Source: Acidobacteriota bacterium
GTDB taxonomy: Bacteria; Acidobacteriota; Terriglobia; Terriglobales; Acidobacteriaceae
Assembly (NCBI GenBank): GCA_021780095.1
Contig: JAJXZK010000322.1
Location: 1 to 15,273, forward strand
Length of the DNA stretch: 15,273 nt
Direction: 5' to 3'
The translations under genes were made by a program, and so were the position numbers. Positions 1-7,504 of this stretch are shown here, one piece after another. The notes beneath the pieces are model-generated. The model was not told where the DNA came from and searched no databases. It worked only from the letters and a program-made list of their open reading frames with translations. Position 1 is the stretch's first letter; every line of letters starts with the position of its first letter.

Positions 1-189
1 GCGTGAAGGCACTGGCGACAAAGACTGCGTAGTTTTCTCCTCTCTCATCTTTGCTTCGCAAGGATGGCTCACCGAGATTCCAGTAACGCGAGCAGTTCCA
101 TGTCTCAAAACGAGACATGGGGCACCACGTTTTTCTCCTCGAAATTCTCTGCGTACGTTGCGCTTCATGAACCGGCCACGGCGGGCAGC
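1..189. other. Left-edge intergenic stretch, no gene supported
   Basis: This stretch lies downstream of the GH76 stop codon. I see no convincing gene in it. It holds one perfect inverted repeat, annotated separately. It also holds two loosely similar minus-strand segments, roughly 128-165 and 28-62, both containing GAGGAGAAAA. These resemble the degenerate 'CGCAAAG...GGAGAAAA' filler often seen between genes in acidobacterial genomes; that comparison is from memory and was not checked. An open frame on the minus strand runs off the left edge from position 35, but it is only 16 codons long and has no ribosome binding site. Confidence 0.5.
98..120. repeat. Perfect 9-bp inverted repeat, possible operator or hairpin
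   Basis: The left arm CCATGTCTC (98-106) and right arm GAGACATGG (112-120) are exact complements around the 5-base spacer AAAAC. It sits about 70 bp beyond the GH76 stop codon. There is no T-run on either side, so an intrinsic terminator is less likely than a dyad binding site for a dimeric regulator acting on whatever lies left of the window. The core TGTCTC-N5-GAGACA has the shape of an operator or enhancer site, but I cannot name the regulator. Confidence 0.5.
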
Positions 190-1296
190 TTAGCGCATGA
201 CAGTGGCAGCGATCAACGCGTCCAGCGCGGAAGTCTGACGGGTGGCATCGGCGGAATCGAAGGGCCCCTGCCAAAGAGCACCGAACCGGTGATCGGGCCC
301 CTGATCGTTATCCAAGATGCTGCGAGCATTCGCATCGATAAACGCCTTATAGCGCGAATCGCGATCAGCGGCGTACAGCGCCATCAGATTGCGTACGAAA
401 ATTCCTTTAAACTGGGACGCGTCGCCACCGGAGATCGCCCGGTCCACCAGAATGCCGCGGACCGTGAGGTGGGCGATGGCGGCATTGGCGATGGCTTCCG
501 CCTGCGGCAGCAGGGTTGGATCATGGTCGGCTTTCGCGAGTTCCACCAAGCCGCCGAGAATGACTCCCTGGTTATAGCTCCATGTGGTTTGGCCGTTGTT
601 GGTGCAGGCGTGCGGGTTAGTTGAGGTTAAGCCGTCATTGACCAGATGCTGCGTGTTGATCATGCCGGAAGCATGGAACCATGCCCACTCTTTTTGCGCC
701 CAGGCAAGATAGCGCGCGGATTCGGTCCCTTTGGTACGATTCGCCAGGGAAGCGGCGACCGAGAGAAACAGTTCGTTAGCGATGGCATTCTTGTAGTCGG
801 CGGGTTTTTTCCACCAGATGCCGCCGCCGCAGGTAGTGGTGTCCCATTGGCCGGCCATGTTCGCGAAGATGGTTTCAGCCATGGTGAGATAGGCGCGTAT
901 GCCGGTCAGGTCATAGGCGTCGACCCATGCTAGCGCCCACCAGCCTTCGTCATCGTCGTAGGAGTTGAGAAAGTTGGTAGTGTTCTGGGAAGCGCTGGCT
1001 CGCTTGAAGGTATTGGCGAGCACAGGCAGATATTGCCTGCTACCGGTGGCTCGGGAATAGTTGGCCAGCACGGTGATTGAGTTGGCGGCGTTCCACCAAC
1101 CGGACGGCGCGGTATAGAGGCCGGTGCTCCGCGCGTACCACTGTTGCAGGGTGCGGACACCGTCAGCGGATTGCTGCGCAAAGCTCGTCGCGGAACCTGC
1201 ATTACCGCAAGCGGCGGGACCGGTGTGGGCTAAGGCGTTGCCAGCCACAAGCCAGAGTCCGCATAGAAATATTGTTCGCGCGACCCTCAGTTTCAA
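190..1296 (-). CDS. Secreted glycoside hydrolase family 76 (alpha-1,6-mannanase-like)
   Basis: A 368-aa exported glycosidase of the GH76 type, an (alpha/alpha)6-barrel family that cuts alpha-1,6-linked mannose chains using two adjacent aspartates. Residues 1-23 form a signal peptide (MKLRVAR, hydrophobic core, ALA cleavage site). The family hallmark is at 113-124, where YDDDEGWWALAW carries Asp114-116; two of these should be the catalytic pair. Other barrel features follow: 'GGGIWW' near 157, 'IANELFLSVAASLA' near 171 and 'TWSYNQGVILGGL' near 238. Length is normal for a single-domain GH76. The start codon overlaps the stop of the GT4 gene by 4 bp (ATGA), which implies translational coupling and a joint role in making or trimming a surface or scavenged glycan. 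The exact linkage it cuts cannot be read from sequence. Confidence 0.87.
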   Translation of the reverse strand: MKLRVARTIFLCGLWLVAGNALAHTGPAACGNAGSATSFAQQSADGVRTLQQWYARSTGLYTAPSGWWNAANSITVLANYSRATGSRQYLPVLANTFKRASASQNTTNFLNSYDDDEGWWALAWVDAYDLTGIRAYLTMAETIFANMAGQWDTTTCGGGIWWKKPADYKNAIANELFLSVAASLANRTKGTESARYLAWAQKEWAWFHASGMINTQHLVNDGLTSTNPHACTNNGQTTWSYNQGVILGGLVELAKADHDPTLLPQAEAIANAAIAHLTVRGILVDRAISGGDASQFKGIFVRNLMALYAADRDSRYKAFIDANARSILDNDQGPDHRFGALWQGPFDSADATRQTSALDALIAATVMR

Positions 1297-2495
1297 GATT
1301 GCTGCTCCTGTGTGCCGGTCGGCTTGGGCGTGCAGACTTCCTGCAGCAATTTGGCCCAGCGGTCACCGTAATCGTTCCATCCTCCCAAATGCTGAACGCG
1401 ATCCAGCGCGGCGGCGCTCATGCGCTGTTGCAGGGCTGAGTCGTCGGCAAGCTGTTGCAGTCGGTCGGCGAGTCCGGCAGCGTCGCGCGGCGGAACGATG
1501 AAACCCTCCTTGCCGTCCGTAAACAGGTCTTCACTTCCTGTATTCGGCGTCGCAATCACCGGGCAGCCGCAGGCCATCGACTCACCCTGCACCAGTGCTA
1601 GCCCTTCCTCCAGCGACGGCAAAACCATCGCGTGGCTGCGACTGAAATAGCGAACCAGTTCTACCCGGGAAACAGCTCCGACGATTTCGACATTCTCCAT
1701 CGGCAGCTTAGCGAACAGAGGCTTCATGTGCGGAAACATGGGACCGAGGATGCGCAGTCGTTTGTGCGGATGCCGCACTTTAGCGAACGCTTCCAGCAGA
1801 TAGGGAACACCTTTGCGCAGGCTGACCTGGCCGACAAAGAGGAGGTCGAAAGTGTCTCTGGGGCGGGTTCTATCGGCGGCGGGCTGGAAAGAATCCAACC
1901 GCACCCCATAGGGGATGACATGCAGCTTTTCCGGGGAGATACCTTCGGCGACAAAACTGCGAGCAGCAAAACTGGAAGGAACGACGATGCAGTCGGCCTG
2001 GTCATACTGTTTCTCTTCGCGTTCCGTGTCGCGTGGGTCGTAGATGTCGAGCGGAGCGCCCCAGTGCTGATGCTCTTCACTGAGCAAGCGCCATTGATAG
2101 CGCGCGTGCGTGGAACCCCGATCGCAAATATATTTGCCACCGCGCGATTGCACCAGCGCTCCGGCTGCCAGCCCGGCGCCAGAGATGCCGATCAGCGCGT
2201 CAAGATTTGTTTTCGATCGAGCGATCCGCCGCGTCATCCATCTGTCAAAAGCGAGTCCGTTCCAATAGTCCAGGCTCTCCGTCCAGGGAGAAGGGTAGAG
2301 CCCGAATCGTGCCAGTCCCGCCAGTGCGCCATGAATCCACGGAAATGTCTGGACGTATTGGTGCGGCAGGCGCTCGCGCTTCAGTCGCCGCCACGGATAG
2401 GTGGAATAGACGGTGTCGAGATAGTCGTAGCGGCGTAGTTGATGCGCGAGTTCGAAATGGTGGAAGACACCAAAGACAGCCTGGGATACGCGCAC
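1293..2495 (-). CDS. Glycosyltransferase family 4 (GT-B fold)
   Basis: A cytoplasmic, probably membrane-associated glycosyltransferase of 400 aa that moves a sugar from a nucleotide donor to a glycan or lipid acceptor. The C-terminal donor domain is typical of GT4: FVGQVSLRKGV near residue 220 (donor-binding loop), 'ILGPMF', then EEGLALVQGESMACGCPVIAT, in which Glu297 and Glu305 form the E-x7-E motif. The end 'GFIVPPRDAAGLADRL' is also standard. The frame is open upstream to a GTG at 2537, but that site has no ribosome binding site. I chose the GTG at 2495 because GGAGAA lies just before it and the N-terminus 'VRVSQAVFGVFHHFELAHQL' then starts as in relatives. It lies 80 bp after the VWFA gene, separated by a large hairpin, and overlaps the GH76 gene by 4 bp. 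Donor and acceptor are unknown. Confidence 0.88.
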   Translation of the reverse strand: MRVSQAVFGVFHHFELAHQLRRYDYLDTVYSTYPWRRLKRERLPHQYVQTFPWIHGALAGLARFGLYPSPWTESLDYWNGLAFDRWMTRRIARSKTNLDALIGISGAGLAAGALVQSRGGKYICDRGSTHARYQWRLLSEEHQHWGAPLDIYDPRDTEREEKQYDQADCIVVPSSFAARSFVAEGISPEKLHVIPYGVRLDSFQPAADRTRPRDTFDLLFVGQVSLRKGVPYLLEAFAKVRHPHKRLRILGPMFPHMKPLFAKLPMENVEIVGAVSRVELVRYFSRSHAMVLPSLEEGLALVQGESMACGCPVIATPNTGSEDLFTDGKEGFIVPPRDAAGLADRLQQLADDSALQQRMSAAALDRVQHLGGWNDYGDRWAKLLQEVCTPKPTGTQEQQS

Positions 2496-2520
2496 TGCTT
2501 CTCCGCTTGGGAAACCTGAA

Positions 2521-2574
2521 GCCGGACACGATCCCACTCAAACCAAAAGAAGGCTTGATTGGGCGTGTTTCCGC
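2521..2574 (-). terminator. Large imperfect hairpin between VWFA and GT4 genes (terminator or attenuator)
   Basis: Read on the minus strand it begins 1 nt after the VWFA stop codon. The inner stem pairs TCAAGCC with GGTTTGA (one G-U) around the loop TTCTTTT, continues past one A-G mismatch into CCCA/TGGG, then past a 2-nt bulge into ACACG/CGTGT, then past a second bulge into CGG/CCG. That is about 19 pairs in all. The following bases (TTCAGGTTTCCC) are only weakly T-rich, so read-through into the GT4 gene is plausible. It could act as a partial terminator, an mRNA 3'-end stabiliser, or a structured leader for GT4. Confidence 0.55.
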
Positions 2575-2575
2575 A

Positions 2576-3811
2576 TCAATGCGCGACCGCGTAGTAGCCT
2601 TGCCGGGCCTGCACCTTGAGTGTCTGGCCATTCTGCCGGCAGGCGACGCGAATATGCCGATAGCTCCCGTCCAGTGCGGCGTTCGATGGAGTGTAGGTGG
2701 TCTGGTATTCCGTGCGGAGCTGCTTCTCGATAGCATCGAACGCGGCGGGCAGCTTTTTTCCATTCTTTCCGATCGGAAACACTTCGCCGCCTGTGGCTTC
2801 GACCAGCTTTCGCATGGTGCTGTCGCTGGAAAAGTCGAGCGTCCCGAAGATTCCTGGATCGCTGATCAACAGAACATAGACGACAGCGTCGGCTTTCTGC
2901 GCGGCTTCAATTGCGGACTGTAACTTTTCCTCGCTGCCTTCATCCTGTCCATCGGTCAGCAAAACCATCGCTTTTCGTCCAGACTCCTGGCGCAGTTTGT
3001 CGTTCGAGGCGAGATAAACGGCGTCATACAGCAGCGTGCCCTTCGGCTTGGTGATCGAGGGAAGCGTCCCGTTGGCAAAGTTGCCGGAACTGGAGTTGAT
3101 CTGCGCCGCATCCAGCGCCCGCTTCAGGTCGTCGGGGCTGCCAGTCCAGTCCGCCAGCAAATCGACCGTAACGTCGAAAGAAATGAGAAAGGATTCGTCC
3201 GTTGGCCGCAGGATACGCCGCAGAAAAGCGCTGGCGGCCTTCTGCTCGTCGGGTAAAACCCGCTCCTGGCTCAAACTTGTGTCGAGCAGGATGCCGATTG
3301 ACAACGGCAAGTCGCTTTGCGCGTTGAAGCTCTTCAGCTTCTGAGGCTTCTCGTCCTCAAACACGCTGCAATCCGCCCTGGTCAGGTTTGGCACCAACTT
3401 GCCGGACTTGTCATGGACGACAAAAAACAGGTCTACCAGGTTGACGCTGACGCGCAGGGTGGGGATACCGGATGAAGCCGGGGATAGCGAGGTGTTTGGC
3501 GTTTCTGGCGCGGTCTGCGGTTCGGCCTGCCGAGGGGTGGCCTGGGGCTGTGTCTCGGTCGGCGAGGGCTGCGAGTTGAACTCGGGCTGGGCCGGTGCCG
3601 CTGGCTGAAACTCCGGCTGCGGTTGCGCGGGTCGTTGCAGAGGAGCCGGATTGGACTCGCCCTGGCCGGGCGGCGCATCCGGCTGGGGAGCCAATTGGCC
3701 CCAGGTCATGGGAGCGGCCAGCAGGAACGCAGCGAAGGGCAAAATTGCCAGCCGCAGCCGCCGGGACGACGCGCTGAGGTTGCTTAATCGGCTTCGACTG
3801 TGGCGATTCAA
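2576..3811 (-). CDS. Secreted VWFA-related domain protein with intact MIDAS
   Basis: A 411-aa exported protein of the acidobacterial 'VWFA-related' family. After a signal peptide (about residues 1-39, core LAILPFAAFLLAAP) comes a Pro/Gln-rich linker (about 40-104), then a short beta-rich segment 'VSVNLVDLFFVVHDKSGKLV' and the von Willebrand A domain. The metal-ion-dependent adhesion site is complete: DTSLS at 177-181, the Thr of GTLLYDA at 259, and the Asp of LLTDGQDEGS at 287. It should therefore bind a divalent cation and a protein ligand outside the cytoplasm. The frame is open to 3994, but the early ATGs lack ribosome binding sites and would bury the signal peptide. The TTG at 3811 is preceded by AAAGAGGA at good spacing. 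It is divergent from a second VWFA gene and co-directional with GT4-GH76. The ligand is unknown. Confidence 0.83.
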   Translation of the reverse strand: MNRHSRSRLSNLSASSRRLRLAILPFAAFLLAAPMTWGQLAPQPDAPPGQGESNPAPLQRPAQPQPEFQPAAPAQPEFNSQPSPTETQPQATPRQAEPQTAPETPNTSLSPASSGIPTLRVSVNLVDLFFVVHDKSGKLVPNLTRADCSVFEDEKPQKLKSFNAQSDLPLSIGILLDTSLSQERVLPDEQKAASAFLRRILRPTDESFLISFDVTVDLLADWTGSPDDLKRALDAAQINSSSGNFANGTLPSITKPKGTLLYDAVYLASNDKLRQESGRKAMVLLTDGQDEGSEEKLQSAIEAAQKADAVVYVLLISDPGIFGTLDFSSDSTMRKLVEATGGEVFPIGKNGKKLPAAFDAIEKQLRTEYQTTYTPSNAALDGSYRHIRVACRQNGQTLKVQARQGYYAVAH

Positions 3812-4045
3812 GAATGTTTCCTCTTTGCGAGCCTGGTTGAATCCATTCCCAGGGTGGCTCCCCATCCATCCGAAAAGGGACGTCCCCGACGCCCGATCCC
3901 ACACAGCCCGCACGAGTTTCATAGGCCATTGACAACTCTGCTGGGCACTTTCTGCTTCCCACCGTACAATGAAAAGAACTAGAACGGAAGACAACCCGAG
4001 CAGAAATTTAGAATCGATGCGGAACGAATGCGGTCAGGATATTTC
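3812..4045. promoter_or_regulatory. Shared divergent control region between two VWFA genes
   Basis: This 234-bp region must drive both divergent secreted-protein genes. For the plus strand, a plausible sigma70-type pair is TGGGCA (3942-3947), a 17-bp spacer, then TACAAT (3965-3970). A better-looking TTGACA at 3929-3934 sits 30 bp from that -10, too far to pair with it. I could not find a convincing minus-strand promoter. A perfect 10-bp palindrome GGGACGTCCC lies at 3877-3886, within the presumed leader of the minus-strand gene. Confidence 0.4.
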
Positions 4046-5449
4046 ATGATTGGAAGTAAAAGCTTTGCCCGGCTCTCCTGTAGACGTGGGGTGAAATTGG
4101 GAGTCTGGTTGATCGCCTGCCTCGTTTGGATTGCGGGGCCACAGGCCAAAGCGCAGGATAGTGCGCACCCGGTGCCGAATGCACCCGGTAGGGACCTGGC
4201 CGACGCCGGCCAAAACGGGACCAGTGCGCCGACGCCCCAGCAACCCGGGGAAGGCAATCCACCCCCATCGTCGCTGAAACTGCCGAACCTGCTGCAAAAT
4301 GTCACTCCGGGAGAAGGCGCACCGCCCGCGACCACCGGAAGTTCGGGTGGTGCGACGCCGACAGGCCAACCGGCCGCGACGCCTGCGCAGCAGCAGCCGG
4401 CTCCGCCGTCCAACGTGCCGGCTCCGGTGATTCCTCCCAAGGGCGAGGGCCCATCAGTCGCGACGTACACCTTGCGGACGCGAGTCAATTTTATTCTTGT
4501 GCCGGTCACGGTGAAGGACTCCCATGGAGCTATTCTTCCGGGCTTGACCCACAACGACTTCCAGGTCTACGAAGACGGGGTCCAGCAGCGGATCACCTTC
4601 TTTACCGAGGATCCATTTCCACTTTCGGTGGCGTTCGTCGTCGATCAGAATCTGCCTGCCGACACCATGAAGAAGGTGAACGACGCGCTGGCTGCATTTC
4701 AGGGTGCATTCGCTCCCTATGATGAGGTTGCGGTCTACAGCTACGCCACCCACGTCAGTCAGGCGACAGGATTCACCGGGGCACAGAGTGCGCGGCTGAC
4801 GGCAACCCTGGAGCGGGTGAAGTCTCCCGGCCGTTATATGGCGGTCCCCAGCAATACCGGCCCTATGGCGGAAGGCCCCAGCATCAACGGGCACATGGTC
4901 GACCCGAACGTGACGCCGACCCACGATGGCACTTTTATTGGCATCATCCCGAAAGAGAACTATGTGTTGAATGACGCAATCTTGCGCGCTGCGACCGATC
5001 TTTCGCAACGCGGACGGGGACGCCGCAAGATGATTTACGTGATCAGCGACGGCAAGAACCAGGGAAGTACCGCTTCGTATAAAGAAGTCGTTCGCTACCT
5101 TCTGACAAATCAAATTGCGGTGGATGGGACACTGGTCGGCGACTCGGCGCTGCCGGTGTACGGGTTCCTCGATCGCTTCCATATTCCTTGGCAGATGGCG
5201 GACAACTTGTTGCCGAAATATGCCAGCGCCACAGGGGGCATTTTGGATGCAGAGCTTTCGCGCAACGCCATCGAAGCTAGCTTTGCTCGCGTTGCCGGTC
5301 AGGTACGCAACCAATACACACTGGGCTATTACAGCCACATCTCTGTACTCGACAGCCGTTTCCGCAAGATTGAAGTGCGTGTGTTGCTGCCAAGTGTGAC
5401 CGTGGTGGCGAAGCAGGGTTATTACCCGACTGCCACGCAATCCCAGTAG
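4046..5449 (+). CDS. Secreted VWFA-related domain protein with degenerate MIDAS
   Basis: A 467-aa relative of the divergent VWFA gene. A signal peptide (core LGVWLIACLVWIAG, cleavage after AKA near residue 36) is followed by a long Pro/Gly/Gln-rich linker (about 37-135) and then the beta-rich entry 'RVNFILVPVTVKDSHGAILPGL' and a VWA fold. Asp200 and the later ISDGKNQGS (Asp335) are kept. The first metal motif, however, reads DQNLP in place of DxSxS, and the Thr-containing TLYDA is replaced by LNDA, so metal binding is probably weakened or lost. The C-terminus 'QYTLGYYSH...RKIEVRVLLPSVTVVAKQGYY' is the usual family ending. I chose the ATG at 4046 because AGGA lies 6 nt upstream; an ATG at 4028 is a weaker alternative. 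A permease gene follows 6 bp after the stop. Confidence 0.83.
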   Translation: MIGSKSFARLSCRRGVKLGVWLIACLVWIAGPQAKAQDSAHPVPNAPGRDLADAGQNGTSAPTPQQPGEGNPPPSSLKLPNLLQNVTPGEGAPPATTGSSGGATPTGQPAATPAQQQPAPPSNVPAPVIPPKGEGPSVATYTLRTRVNFILVPVTVKDSHGAILPGLTHNDFQVYEDGVQQRITFFTEDPFPLSVAFVVDQNLPADTMKKVNDALAAFQGAFAPYDEVAVYSYATHVSQATGFTGAQSARLTATLERVKSPGRYMAVPSNTGPMAEGPSINGHMVDPNVTPTHDGTFIGIIPKENYVLNDAILRAATDLSQRGRGRRKMIYVISDGKNQGSTASYKEVVRYLLTNQIAVDGTLVGDSALPVYGFLDRFHIPWQMADNLLPKYASATGGILDAELSRNAIEASFARVAGQVRNQYTLGYYSHISVLDSRFRKIEVRVLLPSVTVVAKQGYYPTATQSQ

Positions 5450-5455
5450 CTCCGG

Positions 5456-6379
5456 ATGACGCCAACGGCGACGACAACCGTCCTGGGCCTGGCAGCGGCG
5501 ATCATTTGGGGCGCGGCGGATTTTAGCGGCGGCATCGGTGCGCGTTATCTCCGCGTCTACTGGTTGCTGGCCATTTCTCATGCTTCCAGCCTGATCGCGC
5601 TGGTGCTGCTGGCTGGCATGCTGCATCAGCCGATCCCGGACGCGCGTATCCTGACCTACGGTTTGGTCGCGGGCCTGGCCGGCGGTATCGCGTTGCTGGT
5701 GTTTTACTACGCGCTCTCGCTCGGAAGCATGGGAACAACCGCAGCAGTCACCGGCTTGCTGACCGCAGCTCTCCCTGTCGTATTTTCGATGACGACCATC
5801 GGCGCTCCAAGCCGTCGCCAACTCGTCGGATTCGCGTTGGCAGCGGGAGCTATCTGGCTGATCAGCAGTCCTTCCAGTCCTAATGAACAAGTCGTAGAGG
5901 GTCAACGAAAAAAGCTGGTGCTGGCAGTGATTTCAGGGATTGGATTCGGCATCTTCCTGATCGCGCTGCGGGAAGCCAACAGCGGCGGGTTGTTTTGGCC
6001 TCTGGCGGCATCGCGTGTCGGCAGTCTGTCCCTTGCGATTGCGGGCGGACTGATCCTGAGTCGCGGCCGCTTCACAGTTGACCCTGAACCGCAAAGAATT
6101 CCCATGCCACGATCCTCGGCATCGATGCAAAAGGCGATTCGCAAGCGCTTGTTGGTCGGCATTGGCTTGGCGCTAGTGGCTGGCGCTTTCGACACCAGCG
6201 GCAATTTTCTGTTTGTCGCGGCCACACGCATCGGCCGGCTGGACGTTGCCGCGGTTCTCGCTTCGCTCTACCCCGCCTCGACGATTCTGCTGGCCGCGTG
6301 GCTGCTGAAGGAACGCACCAATCGGCGTCAGGCGCTTGGTATGACCGCGGCTCTGGTGGCGGTCGCGCTGATTTCCTGA
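5456..6379 (+). CDS. EamA/DMT-family inner-membrane transporter
   Basis: A 307-aa polytopic membrane protein with about ten hydrophobic segments arranged as two EamA repeats (about 3-142 and 152-307), the usual length and layout of drug/metabolite transporters. The first helix carries the typical 'AAIIWGAADFSGG', and the second half repeats the pattern with 'GAFDTSGNFLFVAATRIGRLDVAAVLASLYPASTILLAAWLLKERTNRRQ', including the conserved Leu-x-Glu at the end of helix 9. A cytosolic, basic loop (about 200-225) joins the halves. The substrate cannot be told; family members move amino acids, nucleosides, sugars or drugs. It starts 6 bp after the VWFA stop, so the two are probably cotranscribed, and ends 7 bp from a convergent gene without a visible terminator. 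The ribosome binding site (CTCCGG region) is weak, consistent with translation following the upstream gene. Confidence 0.87.
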   Translation: MTPTATTTVLGLAAAIIWGAADFSGGIGARYLRVYWLLAISHASSLIALVLLAGMLHQPIPDARILTYGLVAGLAGGIALLVFYYALSLGSMGTTAAVTGLLTAALPVVFSMTTIGAPSRRQLVGFALAAGAIWLISSPSSPNEQVVEGQRKKLVLAVISGIGFGIFLIALREANSGGLFWPLAASRVGSLSLAIAGGLILSRGRFTVDPEPQRIPMPRSSASMQKAIRKRLLVGIGLALVAGAFDTSGNFLFVAATRIGRLDVAAVLASLYPASTILLAAWLLKERTNRRQALGMTAALVAVALIS

Positions 6380-6386
6380 AATAGTT

Positions 6387-7454
6387 CTACGTCGTGCGGT
6401 AGTTGACCCCGGGCTGCATCACATGTCCCCAGCTGAGGGTTTCCGCATCGGGAAGATGCAAGTTTGTACCGGGAATGAGTCCCGCCTGGACGAGCGTTCC
6501 AAACTGAAAGTACACCGCGTCGATGTCCGACGGAAGCCCAGGATAATGACCAAAACCTCCATCCGCATTCTGGCAGCGAAGGGCCCAGCGCGCAGCTTTG
6601 CCAATGGCGGCCCGACATGCCGGTGAATGTCCTCCCAGTTGGCGCAGAATAAACACCGCATCAAAGCAGGAATGCACGTCCCAATCGGGAGCTTTCAGTT
6701 GCCAGCCTCCATCGGGCCGCTGATCGCGGAGCACGCGTTGCACAATCGGATCGGCCTTGGGTGTAGGCTTGCCAATCAAGCGATAAAAATGGACAAGGTG
6801 GAACGTGGCCGCGACGTGATCCCCAAGGTATCCATCCGCCGCTTGATGCTCCTGGAGGTGCTGCTCGAGGGCTGTCTGATATGCGGCCGGAAATGTCACG
6901 TCCAGGGCCGCGTAGAAGAGCGGGAAAAAGCTGACGGTGTACCAGGGCAGTTTCGCGAAGGCATTGTTCTCGAAGAATCGGTCCAATACGTGGGCGAGAT
7001 TCACTCGCGGCTTCTCTCCCAATGCCCGAAGTCCAACTACACCTTGAACGGTGTTGTAGAGGATAGCAAGATCGGCGTGGGGATCCAGATTCCCAGCAAG
7101 GTTCACAAACACGCCGTCCGGCCGCTGGTGATGTTGGATGAAATCCGCCGATTTTTTCGCGTGGGTAAGCGTCCGTCCTTCCGGCTTCGCGAGCGTTGCC
7201 GCATAGGTGACGGCGGCCAGATCGCTTTCCGCGGTGTCGGACGATCCCGCGTACCTCTTGTCGGGTGAAGGCGAATATCCACCGTCCGGGCGAGCGCAAT
7301 TTTGAATGAACTGAAAGGTCGTGTCCTTGATTGTCTGGCCATCTATAGGAGCATTCGCTGGCGGCTGGGCAGCGAACCTTTTTGCCTGAAGCGAAGCGCC
7401 GACGGCTGCCATCATTGACCACTGCAACAAATTCCGCCTGGAAATGCGCCTCAT
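6387..7454 (-). CDS. Tat-exported protein with prenyltransferase/squalene-cyclase-type repeats
   Basis: A 355-aa protein starting with a twin-arginine signal: MRRISRRNLLQWSMMAAVGAS (SRRNLLQ at 5-11), so it should fold in the cytoplasm and be exported by Tat. The mature part has five QW-like repeats: RPDGGYS (55-61), RPDGVF (111-116), AADGYLG (205-211), RPDGGW (246-251) and ADGGFGHYPG (296-305). These are typical of an alpha/alpha-barrel like the prenyltransferase beta subunit or one half of a squalene-hopene cyclase. The cyclase DxDD acid motif is absent (only DID at 310-312), and the zinc triad of protein prenyltransferases is not clearly intact. Either catalytic role is therefore doubtful, and a binding or non-classical role is possible. 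The ATG at 7454 is chosen because AGGAG precedes it and the Tat signal then sits at the N-terminus. It lies 50 bp after the radical SAM gene. Confidence 0.75.
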   Translation of the reverse strand: MRRISRRNLLQWSMMAAVGASLQAKRFAAQPPANAPIDGQTIKDTTFQFIQNCARPDGGYSPSPDKRYAGSSDTAESDLAAVTYAATLAKPEGRTLTHAKKSADFIQHHQRPDGVFVNLAGNLDPHADLAILYNTVQGVVGLRALGEKPRVNLAHVLDRFFENNAFAKLPWYTVSFFPLFYAALDVTFPAAYQTALEQHLQEHQAADGYLGDHVAATFHLVHFYRLIGKPTPKADPIVQRVLRDQRPDGGWQLKAPDWDVHSCFDAVFILRQLGGHSPACRAAIGKAARWALRCQNADGGFGHYPGLPSDIDAVYFQFGTLVQAGLIPGTNLHLPDAETLSWGHVMQPGVNYRTT

Positions 7455-7504
7455 TTCATTGCTCCTGAAGTCGATCGTGTTTACGTTTTCCGCCGGAGCG
7501 CCTC

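Noticed and set aside
1..37. Possible start of a minus-strand gene running off the left edge
   Set aside because: Only 16 codons are visible and no ribosome binding site precedes the ATG.
116..136. Sigma54-like promoter next to the dyad at 98-120 (GGGGCACC then T-run)
   Set aside because: The required GC element at the -12 position is missing at the right distance, and no gene start follows on the plus strand.
1632..2438. 268-codon plus-strand open frame opposite the GT4 gene
   Set aside because: Antisense to a gene with the complete GT4 E-x7-E motif; the composition looks like a reverse-strand shadow.
3929..3970. Consensus TTGACA paired with TACAAT as a promoter for the second VWFA gene
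   Set aside because: The spacing is 30 bp, far beyond the usable 16-18; a weaker -35 at 3942 fits better.
4454..5905. 483-codon open frame on the minus strand antisense to the second VWFA gene and the permease
   Set aside because: The translation is His/Arg/Gln-rich with no motif or signal, and it spans two well-supported genes on the opposite strand. High GC content opens such frames.
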